A stretch of 42,373 bases of DNA from Saprospiraceae bacterium UBA3362 (GTDB lineage Bacteria; Bacteroidota; Bacteroidia; Chitinophagales; Saprospiraceae). The stretch is from NCBI GenBank assembly GCA_002360455.1, contig DEQQ01000076.1, positions 1 to 42,373 on the forward strand. The letters run 5' to 3'. A program made the position numbers and the translations under genes. Of this stretch, positions 1 through 8,825 are shown in pieces (the stretch's first letter is position 1; every line of letters starts with the position of its first letter). The notes below the pieces were generated by a model that saw only the letters and a program-made list of their open reading frames with translations, was not told the DNA's origin and searched no databases.

Positions 1-2186
1 TTACAATACAACCTAATCAAAATTGTCAGGCAATTTACAATTGGGTTCCTCCGACAGCAACAGATAATTGCGGTCAAGTCAATCTTAGTTCTACTCATCA
101 ACCCGGCGCCACATTTAATGTCGGGACAACTATCGTGACCTATACAGCTACAGACGGTTGTGGTAATGCGGCTCAGCATAGTTTTACTGTAACAGTTCCT
201 AATACTTGCTGTAATCAACCTCCAATCTTAACCTGCCCTCCTCCATATACCGGTTGCCCTGCTCAGTCCTATGGACCAAATTTTACAGGAATGGCCTCGG
301 CTACAAAATCTTCGCCTGCATGCAGCACTCCGGAAATCACCTATAGAGATTCTATATTGTCTAGTGGACCTTGTGCCAATGCAAAAAAACTAATCCGTAT
401 ATGGAAAGCCGCAGATCCAAATTATCCACATTTGTTTTCGATCTGTCATCAGTCCATAGAACTTAAAGACAATGTACCACCAATGTTTACTTCTTGCCCC
501 GGCAATTTCCAAGTTGATTTGCAAGGAGCTTGCGAGAAGGCCATCTATTGGCCGGTACCTACAGCAACAGACAATTGCGGCGCGGTCAGCATTACAAGCA
601 ATTTGCAACCCGGTGTTGTTCTTGGAGCCGGTTCATACCGTATAGTTTATACTGTTTATGATGCTTGTGGGAATGCATCCATTCACAGTTTCTATATTAA
701 TGTTATAGGTGGGGGATTGGAGTTGACCTGTCCGGCAGATATTACTGTCAACAGAACTGACCCTAATCTGAATGGCGCATATGTCAATTATGCTCCTCCA
801 AGCCTGTCTGCTTGCGGTGGGGTTTGCTCAGATTCATTGCCGGGATTTATGTATGTCGGTACATTCAATGGGCACAAATATTTCTGCAGCCTACAGCCTA
901 ACACTTGGGAAAATGCAAAAGCCATTTGCAGAAGTGTGGGTGGCGATCTAATTTCTATAAACTCTGCAGCAGAAAACGCCTTTATCACCAGTAAGATAAT
1001 GGGAGCTACCGCTTGGATTGGATTAAATGATGTAAGATCAGAGGGTGTGTATGAATGGAGTGATGGAAGCCCGCTAAACTACACCAACTGGTATCCGGGC
1101 CAACCTAATAATGCCAACGGCGACCAAGATCATTGCGAAATTCTTCCTGATGGTACCTGGAATGATCAATATCCAAACTGTACGAGAGAATTCATTTGCG
1201 AAATTCCTTGTCAAGATGTGCGACTTATCTCAGGCTTGCCTAGTGGAAGTTTATTCCCATGCGGAACTACTATCGTAAAATATGTAGCCTACAAAGGTTC
1301 ATTGACAGATACCTGCTCATTTACTGTGACCGTCAACTGTAATAATAACAATAATGGCAATTACTGTACGTCCAAAGGTCTCGATAGTAGATATATGTGG
1401 ATTCAGAATGTCAGCTTTTCTAATCTCAATAATACAAGTGGAAATAATGGCGGATACGGCAATTTTACAAATATGTGTGCCAATGTAGCTTGGGGTAAAA
1501 CGTACAATATCTGTTTGACTCCGGGTTATGCTTCTAACGTTTATATCGTGTATTGGAGAATCTGGATAGACTACAATGGAGATGGAGATTTTGAAGATGC
1601 AAACGAGTTCGTAGCTTATGGTAACGGAAGTTCAAGATTGTGTGGAACTATCACCTTGCCAGGATCTTGTGCCTGCCCTCCTAAAGTTACAAGAATGAGA
1701 ATAGCAATGTCCTACGGAGGTTATGCAGGCAACTCATGCTGCATATTCCAGTACGGAGAGGTAGAAGATTATTGTGTCAATATCACCAGTACCTTTGGAA
1801 GTGGAGGTCAAAATCAATTAACTCAAGAGCTGGATCCTGTAAAGCTCAACTGTGATGGCTGCGCTGCAGATCAGATGGCTTTTGATGCCAATGAAATTGA
1901 GTCAAAAGAAATACCGGCTATTGTGGCAGCTCCACAAGAAGCAGCTCAATTATTGATCAGTCCTAATCCGGCTTCTCAGTTGTTGGATATCAAAGCAGAT
2001 CACTTTGAAGTGGATCACCTAAGTATTTACAACAGTCTTGGTGTGAGAGTTTGGGATTCCGGCAGAGGTAGAAATTCACATCAATTTTCAATTGATGTGA
2101 GCCAATGGGCAGATGGTAATTATATCGTGCAATCTGTTTCAACTGCAGGAGTTACACAAAGCAAAATACTCCAAATCAAACATTAA
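1..2186 (+). CDS. Secreted multidomain adhesin (HYR, C-type lectin, GEVED, T9SS type A tail), 5' end missing
   Basis: The gene is cut by the window edge: the frame is open from base 3, and the internal GTG at 135 is not its start, because HYR-type sequence (TATDNCG) already reads through upstream of it. Visible in order are a HYR module ending near base 210, a linker, a second HYR module (about 490-705), a C-type lectin-like domain (about 840-1210, with WIGLND, EWSDGS, a QPN calcium-type motif and a C-terminal WND..FICE), a GEVED domain (about 1550-1790, including the literal GEVEDYC motif) and a C-terminal type A sorting domain starting at LLISPNPAS (about 1950-2183). By family knowledge such proteins cross the outer membrane by the type IX system and are anchored or released outside, where HYR and lectin modules suggest adhesion or glycan binding. 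The ligand cannot be told. A strong terminator follows. Confidence 0.9.
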   Translation, partial: TIQPNQNCQAIYNWVPPTATDNCGQVNLSSTHQPGATFNVGTTIVTYTATDGCGNAAQHSFTVTVPNTCCNQPPILTCPPPYTGCPAQSYGPNFTGMASATKSSPACSTPEITYRDSILSSGPCANAKKLIRIWKAADPNYPHLFSICHQSIELKDNVPPMFTSCPGNFQVDLQGACEKAIYWPVPTATDNCGAVSITSNLQPGVVLGAGSYRIVYTVYDACGNASIHSFYINVIGGGLELTCPADITVNRTDPNLNGAYVNYAPPSLSACGGVCSDSLPGFMYVGTFNGHKYFCSLQPNTWENAKAICRSVGGDLISINSAAENAFITSKIMGATAWIGLNDVRSEGVYEWSDGSPLNYTNWYPGQPNNANGDQDHCEILPDGTWNDQYPNCTREFICEIPCQDVRLISGLPSGSLFPCGTTIVKYVAYKGSLTDTCSFTVTVNCNNNNNGNYCTSKGLDSRYMWIQNVSFSNLNNTSGNNGGYGNFTNMCANVAWGKTYNICLTPGYASNVYIVYWRIWIDYNGDGDFEDANEFVAYGNGSSRLCGTITLPGSCACPPKVTRMRIAMSYGGYAGNSCCIFQYGEVEDYCVNITSTFGSGGQNQLTQELDPVKLNCDGCAADQMAFDANEIESKEIPAIVAAPQEAAQLLISPNPASQLLDIKADHFEVDHLSIYNSLGVRVWDSGRGRNSHQFSIDVSQWADGNYIVQSVSTAGVTQSKILQIKH

Positions 2187-2215
2187 GAATTTTTGGTAAG
2201 GATTTCTGAACTATA

Positions 2216-2250
2216 GGCCGGAACATGTACACGTGTTCCGGCCTTTTTTT
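2216..2250 (+). terminator. Intrinsic terminator after the adhesin gene
   Basis: A perfect 10-bp stem (GGCCGGAACA with TGTTCCGGCC) closes an 8-nt loop and is followed by seven T residues. It begins 30 nt after the adhesin stop codon, the usual place for a rho-independent terminator. Confidence 0.92.
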
Positions 2251-2790
2251 AATTACTAATCCAAAAGGATGAGTAGAAATAAATGTCATGTTTCATTAAA
2301 CCGCAGTGTATTTCTTTTTGATAAAGCATTAGACAATATTTGGGCTGTGACAAAAGGAATGTCAAACTGAAAACGGACAAGACTAATTTTATTTGCAATT
2401 TCACAAATTGAAACTCTTCTTTATTCCAAAAAAAGTAGTCAATTTTCGATAAAGAAAAGGGATGTGAATTCATCTCCATTAAAGTCCATTGGGAGAGAAA
2501 GCATTTGTAAATTTGCAATGAATCTCAAAAGATTTTTGAAGAAGCTGAGTTCATAAATTCCCCAATATTGTTGGCCTGAGACAAAGCCGATTTTAGCTTG
2601 TTATTTAGCTTTGGATCGGGTAGAATTTTACTCTTAAAATTTCGTGAACCATTGTTGCAAATAGAAATCTTATAGCAGAATTATTGGCCGGAAATTTTGG
2701 TATGAAACCTCAATCATACACATTCTGTGATTTTAGTTTATAGATCCGAATTAAACAAAGCTCCCAAACTGGTGTTATTTTTTTTCATTT
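2251..2790. other. 540-bp intergenic stretch with no supported gene
   Basis: An 89-codon open frame on the minus strand (2249-2518) ends inside the adhesin terminator and resembles nothing I recognise, so I do not call it. A TAAATTTG at 2508-2515 matches the -7 promoter consensus but has no well-spaced -33 box. No RNA gene or repeat shared with other parts of the window is visible. Confidence 0.5.
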
Positions 2791-3411
2791 ATGATCTCCT
2801 CCATGGAAACTACAAGCAAACAGGTATTATTACTGTACACAGAACAAACTCCTAATCCTGAGTCTCTCAAGTTTGTGAGTAACAAAATGCTTTTTAGAGG
2901 TATTGCAGACTTCAAAACCTTGGAGTCAGCTAAAGAATGGTCCGAACTTGCCATTGCTTTATTCGGACTGGAGTATGTTCAGAGTGTTTATATCTCCAAC
3001 AACTTTGTTACCATTACCAAAAAGCCTGATTACAGTTGGCATGAAATAATGCTTCCAATAAAGGATTTTTTAAAAAACTACATCGAACAAGGTGGATCTG
3101 TGGTACATGAAAAATACAGTGAGCATATTGAACAGCAAGAGCTGGCGGCCAATGAAGGAAAGTATGACGAAAAGGATATTGAGATTGTGCGAAGAATCAA
3201 AGAGATGATTACAAATTATGTCAAACCGGCTGTAGAAATGGACGGTGGCAATATAGAATTCAAGTCCTATCATCAAGGGGTAGTAACTGTGATGATGCAA
3301 GGTTCTTGCAGTGGTTGTCCATCTAGTACAGTGACTCTCAAAAGCGGTATCGAAGGTCTCCTCAAGCGTATGGTTCCGGAAGTAACAGAAGTTGTTGCAG
3401 AAGCCTGTTAA
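2791..3411 (+). CDS. NifU/Nfu-family iron-sulfur cluster carrier protein
   Basis: A 206-residue protein with the two-domain Nfu layout. The N-terminal Nfu_N domain carries TPNPESLKF (about residues 16-24) and runs to about residue 105. A linker is followed by a C-terminal NifU-like domain (about 130-203) with MDGGNIEF and the CSGC motif whose two cysteines hold a 4Fe-4S cluster between two subunits. The family accepts clusters from the assembly machinery and hands them to target enzymes in the cytoplasm. The ATG at 2791 gives MISSMETTSK; an in-frame ATG at 2803 is an equally possible start and neither has a clear ribosome binding site. No other Fe-S assembly gene is adjacent. Confidence 0.92.
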   Translation: MISSMETTSKQVLLLYTEQTPNPESLKFVSNKMLFRGIADFKTLESAKEWSELAIALFGLEYVQSVYISNNFVTITKKPDYSWHEIMLPIKDFLKNYIEQGGSVVHEKYSEHIEQQELAANEGKYDEKDIEIVRRIKEMITNYVKPAVEMDGGNIEFKSYHQGVVTVMMQGSCSGCPSSTVTLKSGIEGLLKRMVPEVTEVVAEAC

Positions 3412-3465
3412 GCGAATGTATTTTTTTATCCCGGTTCATTTTTTCTCTGCAATAGATTCTCCCAA

Positions 3466-3544
3466 AACAAGCTAAAACTTGCCGAGGCAAACCTAGCCCC
3501 GACTGCAATGGATGCACAGAGTGCAGGAATGGAAGGCGGGACTA
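3466..3544 (+). repeat. Dispersed repeat family 'TAGCCCCG', copy A
   Basis: This intergenic segment between nfu and the RsmI-like gene matches a segment at 16458-16537 on the opposite strand. Over an ungapped 56-bp core I count 46 identities, about 82%; a shared AACAAGCTAAAA lies at the outer end with a small indel between. Key parts are AAACCTAGCCCCG, a GC-rich middle, and GGAATGGAAG followed by GCGGGACT or ACGGGACC. I recall similar AGCCCCG...GGCGGGA sequences scattered in other Bacteroidota genomes, but do not know a function. Confidence 0.75.
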
Positions 3545-3576
3545 CAACCAAACCCAGAACCCTTCAATCTTTGCTC

Positions 3577-4293
3577 CTAATGTTGAGCTTGTTGCAATAC
3601 GTAGATGGCAGGAAGTTCTATCCAGCGGTGATCTGTCATTTCTTTCCATTCTTTGATGGTTTTTGTAAAAATAAACTCTTGACCGGAGCTGATACCGGCA
3701 GCTATACACAGCAAAAATGAATCCGGCACATGAGCAAGCAATGTCTCAAAGAGCTGGTTGTTACGGTAGGCGGTCTCCATAAATATTCTTGTGACGGCAT
3801 TTTTTTTGATTTCTTGAACGAGTCTAATCACAGCAGGTCTTAAGGCATCTTTTTTACTGGGAAGATAGGCATCAAAGCAAAATTGTTGTGCCGGTAGCCC
3901 GCTGCTCATCAGTGCCATCATCATAGAATTGGGACCCGCAAAAGGCTTGACCACTATTCCATCTTTGTGGGCAGCAGAGACTAACTCATAGCCCGGATCG
4001 GCAACAGTGGGGAGTCCGGCCTCTGACATAAGTCCTACAGATCTGCCGGAATGAAGAATCTGCCTGATCTCAGGCCAGTGTCCTGTAGGTTTGTTCCTAT
4101 CGATTTGCAGAACCTGAATATCTTGGAGCTTGACAGGATGTGCTATAGCTTTGATCCAATGCCGAGCCGTTTTTGCATTTTCTACAACATAAAAAGTTGT
4201 CTGTTGCATAGCTTGGACAGAATCCACAGAAAGACTGGAAATGAGCCCGCCACTAAGCGGAACAGGGAAAAGTAGCAGTTGACCTTGGTTCAT
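3577..4293 (-). CDS. RsmI-like SAM-dependent methyltransferase (tetrapyrrole methylase fold)
   Basis: A 238-residue protein of the fold shared by tetrapyrrole methylases and RsmI, the 16S rRNA C1402 ribose 2'-O-methyltransferase. It has the SEAGLPTVADPGYELV stretch (about residues 90-105) equivalent to the RsmI S-(D/E)-AG-P-ISDPG motif, then AGPNSMMMALMSSGLP, FDAYLPSKK and MET.YRN, which follow the RsmI order. It is shorter than E. coli RsmI (about 286 residues) and its N-terminal GT.IGN-type motif is poorly kept (LLLFPVPLSGG). From memory, Bacteroidota often carry this shorter paralogue beside a full RsmI, so the rRNA target should not be assumed. The ATG at 4293 is a natural start. It converges with nfu. 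Confidence 0.82.
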   Translation of the reverse strand: MNQGQLLLFPVPLSGGLISSLSVDSVQAMQQTTFYVVENAKTARHWIKAIAHPVKLQDIQVLQIDRNKPTGHWPEIRQILHSGRSVGLMSEAGLPTVADPGYELVSAAHKDGIVVKPFAGPNSMMMALMSSGLPAQQFCFDAYLPSKKDALRPAVIRLVQEIKKNAVTRIFMETAYRNNQLFETLLAHVPDSFLLCIAAGISSGQEFIFTKTIKEWKEMTDHRWIELPAIYVLQQAQH

Positions 4294-4464
4294 GATGCAA
4301 AAGTCTAAAAACTATATCGAATCTAAAGATCTAATTTGAGCTTTGAGGGAGATTATGAGGTAATTACTGAAGTTCAGATCATTGTTTTAGGATTTTGCTC
4401 GGCTTATTAGGGATAGGCTACAAGCATTTTGTGCTATTGCTGCATGGATTTGGGCGAAATATGC

Positions 4465-4472
4465 TATCTTCG
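4465..4472 (+). promoter_or_regulatory. Candidate -7 promoter element (TATCTTCG) for scpA
   Basis: TATCTTCG differs in one position from the Bacteroidota -7 consensus TAnnTTTG and is followed by CAG. If used, transcription starts near 4478, downstream of the TTG and ATG starts at 4395 and 4461, leaving the GTG at 4491 as the first in-frame start. No well-spaced TTTG is seen. Confidence 0.45.
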
Positions 4473-4490
4473 CAGTCCAAATCTGGAAAC

Positions 4491-5288
4491 GTGGAAAACT
4501 ACACTATTAAATTGCAGCAATTTGAAGGGCCGTTTGATCTATTGCTGTTTTTTATAGAACGCGACGAACTGGATATTTACGATATTCCTATTTCTCAAAT
4601 TACAGAAGAATTTCTATCCTACATAAGACAGGCAGAAGAACTTAATCTGGACTTGGCCAGTGAATTTATTTTGGTCGCGGCTACCTTGATCAGGATTAAG
4701 GCAAAAATGTTGATTCCTCGTCGCGAACTCGATGAAAACAATAATGAAATTGATCCTAGAAAAGAATTGGTTCAAAAATTATTGGAGTATAAAGCCGTAA
4801 AGGAAGCCATCAACGAACTCAGCAGAATGGAAGACGATCAATATTTTAGATTGAATCGTGGAAATCTGCAATCGGAGTTTAATGCTTTGGCGCAAAAAGC
4901 TCTTGTGGATGCTGAATGGGACAGCCTCAATTTGTTTCATCTCATGAAAACCTTCCAAAAGTTAATGGATAGGTTTAATACAACGCCTACTCTCGTTCAT
5001 AAGATTTATAATTACGAATATACAATTGGCGAGCAGCAAGAAAAAATATTTGATATTCTAAAGAAAAAATCAAAAGCAACCTTCGAAGAATTGTTTGAAG
5101 ATTGCGAAAACAGAGTTCACGCCATTATCACTTTTCTTGCCATGTTGGAGCTTATCAATCTTCAGAAATTAAGATTAATAAAAGGAAATCATCTCAATCA
5201 GTTTTGGCTGGAAGAAAGACCGGAGTCAGAACAAGATGAAACCCTCTCATCAGAACAACAATCTACAGCTTCTACAGAAGAAGAATAA
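4491..5288 (+). CDS. scpA: Segregation and condensation protein A (ScpA, kleisin)
   Basis: ScpA is the kleisin subunit that bridges the SMC dimer and recruits ScpB in the bacterial condensin complex acting on the nucleoid. The protein begins with the family signature QFEGPFDLLLFFIERDELDIYDIPI, followed by the conserved helical region (ITEEFLSYI, ASEFILVAATLIRIKAKMLIPR). A variable middle leads to a C-terminal winged-helix part (AIITFLAMLELINLQKLRL) that binds the SMC head. I chose the GTG at 4491 (266 residues) because the sequence before VENYTIKLQQFEG is not ScpA-like and a promoter-like element overlaps the upstream starts. ATG 4461 and TTG 4395 remain possible. The glutamate- and serine-rich tail is ordinary. 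No scpB is adjacent. Confidence 0.9.
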   Translation: MENYTIKLQQFEGPFDLLLFFIERDELDIYDIPISQITEEFLSYIRQAEELNLDLASEFILVAATLIRIKAKMLIPRRELDENNNEIDPRKELVQKLLEYKAVKEAINELSRMEDDQYFRLNRGNLQSEFNALAQKALVDAEWDSLNLFHLMKTFQKLMDRFNTTPTLVHKIYNYEYTIGEQQEKIFDILKKKSKATFEELFEDCENRVHAIITFLAMLELINLQKLRLIKGNHLNQFWLEERPESEQDETLSSEQQSTASTEEE

Positions 5289-5362
5289 ATTTCCTAATAG
5301 ATCTTTATCTAATGATATTACCTTGATTGGATTGCAATCAAGAGATCATGTTTTTATACAAT

Positions 5363-5398
5363 AAAAAAAACCCTCGCTGAAAGCGAAGGCTTTTTTTT
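5363..5398. terminator. Bidirectional terminator between scpA and ahcY
   Basis: A hairpin (CCTCGCT, loop GAA, AGCGAAGG with one bulged A) is flanked by eight A residues on the left and eight T residues on the right. It can therefore end transcription of scpA on the plus strand and of ahcY on the minus strand, whose coding regions converge on it. Confidence 0.85.
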
Positions 5399-5417
5399 CT
5401 TTATAGCTTAAATTCAA

Positions 5418-6731
5418 TTAATATCTATAGTATTCAGGCTTAAATGGCCCGTTTTGGCTTACACCGATATACTCAGCCTGATGTGGACTCAATGTCTCAA
5501 GCTCAACTCCTATTTTTGCAAGATGCAATCGAGCTACTTGCTCATCAAGATGTTTTGGCAACATGTAAACTTTGTTTTCATACTTATCAGAAAATTGCCA
5601 TAATTCAAGTTGTGCCAACACTTGATTCGTAAAAGAATTAGACATTACAAAGGATGGGTGACCGGTAGCACATCCAAGATTTACCAATCTTCCTTCTGCA
5701 AGCAAGATGATATCTTTTCCATCGACAGAATATTTATCTACCTGAGGTTTGATTTCTACTTTGCTGTTACCATGATTTTGATTTAACCATGCAACATCTA
5801 TTTCATTATCAAAGTGACCTATATTGCACACAATAGTTTTGTCGCGCATCGCCTTAAAATGAGTTGCTGAGATGATATCGCGATTGCCCGTAGCAGTTAC
5901 AATAATATTGGCATGTTTTACGGCATCGTTCATTTTCATAACTTGAAAACCATCCATTGCAGCTTGTAATGCACAGATAGGATCAATCTCAGTAACGATC
6001 ACTCTACAGCCTGCACCTCTCAATGAAGCTGCAGAACCCTTGCCCACATCACCATACCCTGCAACAACGGCAACTTTTCCTGCCATCATAATATCAGTCG
6101 CTCTTCTGATGGCATCTACACATGACTCTTTGCATCCGTATTTATTGTCAAATTTTGACTTGGTTACAGAGTCATTGATGTTGATGGCCGGAAGAGGCAA
6201 TGTTCCTTTTGTCATTCTTTCATACAATCGGTGTACACCTGTAGTGGTTTCTTCAGAGATTCCTCTTATGCCATTTACCAATTCCGGAAAACGATCTAAA
6301 ACCATATTGGTCAAGTCACCTCCATCATCCAAAATCATATTAAGAGGCTTCCCGTCTTTAAATGCAAACAAAGTTTGCTCGATGCACCAATCAAATTCCT
6401 CATTATTCATTCCTTTCCATGCATATACAGGAATTCCTACTGCGGCAATGGCAGCAGCGGCATGATCTTGAGTAGAAAAAATATTGCATGAAGACCAGGA
6501 TACTTCAGCTCCCAGTTCAATCAAGGTTTCGATCAATACAGCAGTTTGAATGGTCATGTGAAGACAGCCGGCTATTCTAGCACCCGCAAGCGGTTTACTC
6601 TTTCCGTATTGCTCACGGAGAGACATAAGCCCGGGCATTTCTGCTTCTGCCAATTCAATTTCCTTACGACCCCAATCGGCCAACTTTATGTCTTTTACTT
6701 TGTACGAAGTAGAAGTGATAACTTGTTCCAT
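5418..6731 (-). CDS. ahcY: Adenosylhomocysteinase (S-adenosyl-L-homocysteine hydrolase)
   Basis: This NAD-dependent cytosolic enzyme splits S-adenosylhomocysteine into adenosine and homocysteine, removing the inhibitory by-product of methylation. The 437-residue protein has family landmarks in order: AGCLHMTIQTAVLIETL, WSSCNIFSTQDHAAAA, DDGGDLT, NINDSVTKSKFDNKYGC (active-site Asp, Lys and Asn region), the NAD-binding VVAGYGDVGKGSAASLRGAG, NIGHFDNEID and the C-terminal KPEYYRY. It matches the shorter bacterial and eukaryotic length (about 430-440). It has its own promoter a few bases upstream and no room for a SAH riboswitch in the leader. Confidence 0.98.
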   Translation of the reverse strand: MEQVITSTSYKVKDIKLADWGRKEIELAEAEMPGLMSLREQYGKSKPLAGARIAGCLHMTIQTAVLIETLIELGAEVSWSSCNIFSTQDHAAAAIAAVGIPVYAWKGMNNEEFDWCIEQTLFAFKDGKPLNMILDDGGDLTNMVLDRFPELVNGIRGISEETTTGVHRLYERMTKGTLPLPAININDSVTKSKFDNKYGCKESCVDAIRRATDIMMAGKVAVVAGYGDVGKGSAASLRGAGCRVIVTEIDPICALQAAMDGFQVMKMNDAVKHANIIVTATGNRDIISATHFKAMRDKTIVCNIGHFDNEIDVAWLNQNHGNSKVEIKPQVDKYSVDGKDIILLAEGRLVNLGCATGHPSFVMSNSFTNQVLAQLELWQFSDKYENKVYMLPKHLDEQVARLHLAKIGVELETLSPHQAEYIGVSQNGPFKPEYYRY

Positions 6732-6751
6732 TAATTTAATTTATTTTTGTG

Positions 6752-6784
6752 CAAAAGTATAATAAGTTTTCCCAATTATCCAAA
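6752..6784 (-). promoter_or_regulatory. Bacteroidota-type promoter of ahcY
   Basis: On the minus strand TTTG (6784-6781), a 21-nt spacer and TACTTTTG (6759-6752) match the primary sigma factor consensus of Bacteroidota. The -7 box lies 20 nt before the ahcY ATG, so the leader would be only about 15 nt. Confidence 0.8.
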
Positions 6785-6899
6785 TGGTTTGCAAGCTTTT
6801 ACAACTTATTGGCAATTTTAATAGCTTACTGATATGATCCCTCCTCATGACTATAGTTTTGATCCTCGTTTATTATTACCTATCCAATTTAATAATGAG

Positions 6900-7004
6900 G
6901 GCCTGCCTCCTCATTGCTTTGCAATGGGAGTCGGTCCCTTACAGGCTCACCCGTTGGGTTCGGTGCTTTGCACCAAGCCTTACAGGCACCTCAGGCATTC
7001 TCTA
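6900..7004 (+). repeat. Leader repeat family 'CGGTGCTTTGCACC', copy 1
   Basis: A GC-rich, hairpin-rich non-coding segment just upstream of the M14 peptidase gene. It shares blocks with 32122-32226 (+) and 40662-40754 (-): GTCGG near the start, then CTTACAGGCTC and TTCGGTGCTTTGCACCAAGCC. Small perfect hairpins are visible, for example ATTGC-TTT-GCAAT and GGTGC-TTT-GCACC. It ends about 43 nt before the peptidase start codon and lies in the same orientation. Confidence 0.8.
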
Positions 7005-7046
7005 CTTTAAGTTCATTTGTTTACTCATTTTTTCAATCCTCCACTG

Positions 7047-8783
7047 ATGAATCTAAAATTGAAATTTCTCTTCTGCGTTTTCCTATTTTATTTTATAAAA
7101 TTAAATGCCCAACAAGATTGGATAACTCCATTTGAACAAAATAAAAATCAAACATGCACTTATCATCAATGCATTGCTTTTTATAAAGCTTTGAGTAAAT
7201 CTTTTCCGAAACTGGTTAAAGTCAATGAGATTGGACCCTCCGATGTTTCTTATCCTGTTCATGAAGTTATTCTGTCTTCTGAAGGTTTTGATCCACGTAA
7301 AGCAAAGCAAAAAAACAAATTAGTCCTGATGATCAATAATGGCATACATCCGGGTGAGCCGGAAGGGATTGATGCCTCAATGATTCTTGCAAGAGAATGT
7401 TGTCTTAACCCTCAACTGAAATCAATACTAAAAGACATCACTCTAGTGATCATTCCCATCTACAATGTAGGAGGAAGCTTGCGGAGAAATTCTACAACAA
7501 GAGTAAATCAAAATGGTCCGGAATCCTACGGATTTCGAGGCAATATGCAAAACCTTGATCTCAACAGAGATTTTATCAAATGCGACAGTAGAAATGCAAT
7601 GAGCTTCACTGCTTGCTTTCAAAAATGGCAGCCGGATGTTTTTGTAGATACTCATACATCCGATGGAGCCGATTATCCTTACAACATTAGTTTGATTACT
7701 ACTCAACGTGATAAATTAAGCAAACCCTTATCTGAATTTTTATTTGGGGAAATGCTGCCTAAACTTTATGCTCAAATGGCATTGCAACAAGATGAAATGG
7801 TTCCGTATGTTGAGCTCAAAGATATTCCGGAAAATGGAATCTATGATTTCTTGGAAACTCCTCGTTATTCCACCGGGTATACCTCTTTGTTTCACTGCCT
7901 ATCTTTTATGACAGAGACGCACATGCTTAAGCCTTTCGCAGTAAGAGTAGAAAGTACAAAACGCTTTCTTCATCTTTTGCTCAAAACCTCTTATGAATAT
8001 AAATCAGTAATCTTGCAAAAGAAAAAAGAATCAATAAAATACGAACAATCTAAATCAGAATACACAATAAAATGGAAACTCAACGATCTGATTGCCGACA
8101 GTATCGAGTTCAGATCTTACCCAACAATGAACGCATTAAGTCCTATTATCCATCAAGCTATAGTGAGATACGACAAGACCATGGAGGCCAAGATAAAAAT
8201 TCCATTTTTTAATCATTTTGAGCCGGCAATCAACACCAAGATTCCTGCATACTACATTATCCCACAAGCCTATCACCAAATCACGCTTCGTTTGGATTTA
8301 AATAAAATTCAATATACCACTCTGTCGCAAGACAGCTGTATTCAAGTTTCTTCTTATCGCATTGATAAGTTTGCCAGCCCAGAGAAACCCTACGAACATC
8401 ATTTTCTTCATCGTGGAGTGGAGCTTACAGAGATTCCGACAATGCAATGTTTTATGAAAGGCGACCTTCTTATTCCTACAACGCAATTTGCTCGCCGATA
8501 CATTATAGAGTGTTTAGAACCCCAGGCTGCAGACTCCTATTTTGCTTGGAATTTTTTTGATGGCATGCTGCAACGCAAAGAATATTTTTCAGATTATTTG
8601 TTTGAACCTATGGTTGAAACTATTTTTAAACAGAATCCTGAATTGCAATCTGAATTTACCCAAAAACAAGCTCAAGACACTCTCTTTTCACAGGACGGTT
8701 GGGAGCAGCTATATTATATTTACAGCCGGTCTCAATTCTCAGAATCATCTTACATGCTATATCCTGTTGCAAAATTGTATTGA
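7047..8783 (+). CDS. Secreted M14-family zinc carboxypeptidase-like protein
   Basis: The ATG at 7047 gives a clean signal peptide (MNLKLKFLFCVFLFYFIKLNAQ); the frame also opens at a TTG at 7017, which would spoil it. The mature protein has the M14 metallocarboxypeptidase landmarks: zinc ligands H101 and E104 in NGIHPGEPEG, NLDLNRDF with the substrate-binding Asn-Arg, third zinc ligand H203 in VDTHTSDG, and a likely catalytic E290 in FMTETHMLKPF. All catalytic positions look intact. A long C-terminal region (about 310-578) has no motif I know; it is common in Bacteroidota members of this family. No T9SS tail is visible, so the protein is probably periplasmic. The substrate cannot be inferred. 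The 5' region holds copy 1 of the leader repeat. Confidence 0.88.
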   Translation: MNLKLKFLFCVFLFYFIKLNAQQDWITPFEQNKNQTCTYHQCIAFYKALSKSFPKLVKVNEIGPSDVSYPVHEVILSSEGFDPRKAKQKNKLVLMINNGIHPGEPEGIDASMILARECCLNPQLKSILKDITLVIIPIYNVGGSLRRNSTTRVNQNGPESYGFRGNMQNLDLNRDFIKCDSRNAMSFTACFQKWQPDVFVDTHTSDGADYPYNISLITTQRDKLSKPLSEFLFGEMLPKLYAQMALQQDEMVPYVELKDIPENGIYDFLETPRYSTGYTSLFHCLSFMTETHMLKPFAVRVESTKRFLHLLLKTSYEYKSVILQKKKESIKYEQSKSEYTIKWKLNDLIADSIEFRSYPTMNALSPIIHQAIVRYDKTMEAKIKIPFFNHFEPAINTKIPAYYIIPQAYHQITLRLDLNKIQYTTLSQDSCIQVSSYRIDKFASPEKPYEHHFLHRGVELTEIPTMQCFMKGDLLIPTTQFARRYIIECLEPQAADSYFAWNFFDGMLQRKEYFSDYLFEPMVETIFKQNPELQSEFTQKQAQDTLFSQDGWEQLYYIYSRSQFSESSYMLYPVAKLY

Positions 8784-8825
8784 TTCGCTGCCCAGTGTAA
8801 TAATCCGAAATGTTGTAAAACCAAT

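Noticed and set aside
2249..2518. 89-codon minus-strand frame after the adhesin gene
   Set aside because: It ends in the adhesin terminator, has no recognisable motif and no promoter at a fitting distance.
3508..3720. 70-codon plus-strand frame opposite the RsmI-like gene
   Set aside because: It begins in dispersed repeat copy A and runs antisense into a conserved gene.
6731..6800. SAH riboswitch before ahcY
   Set aside because: The promoter leaves a leader of only about 15 nt, with no room for an aptamer.
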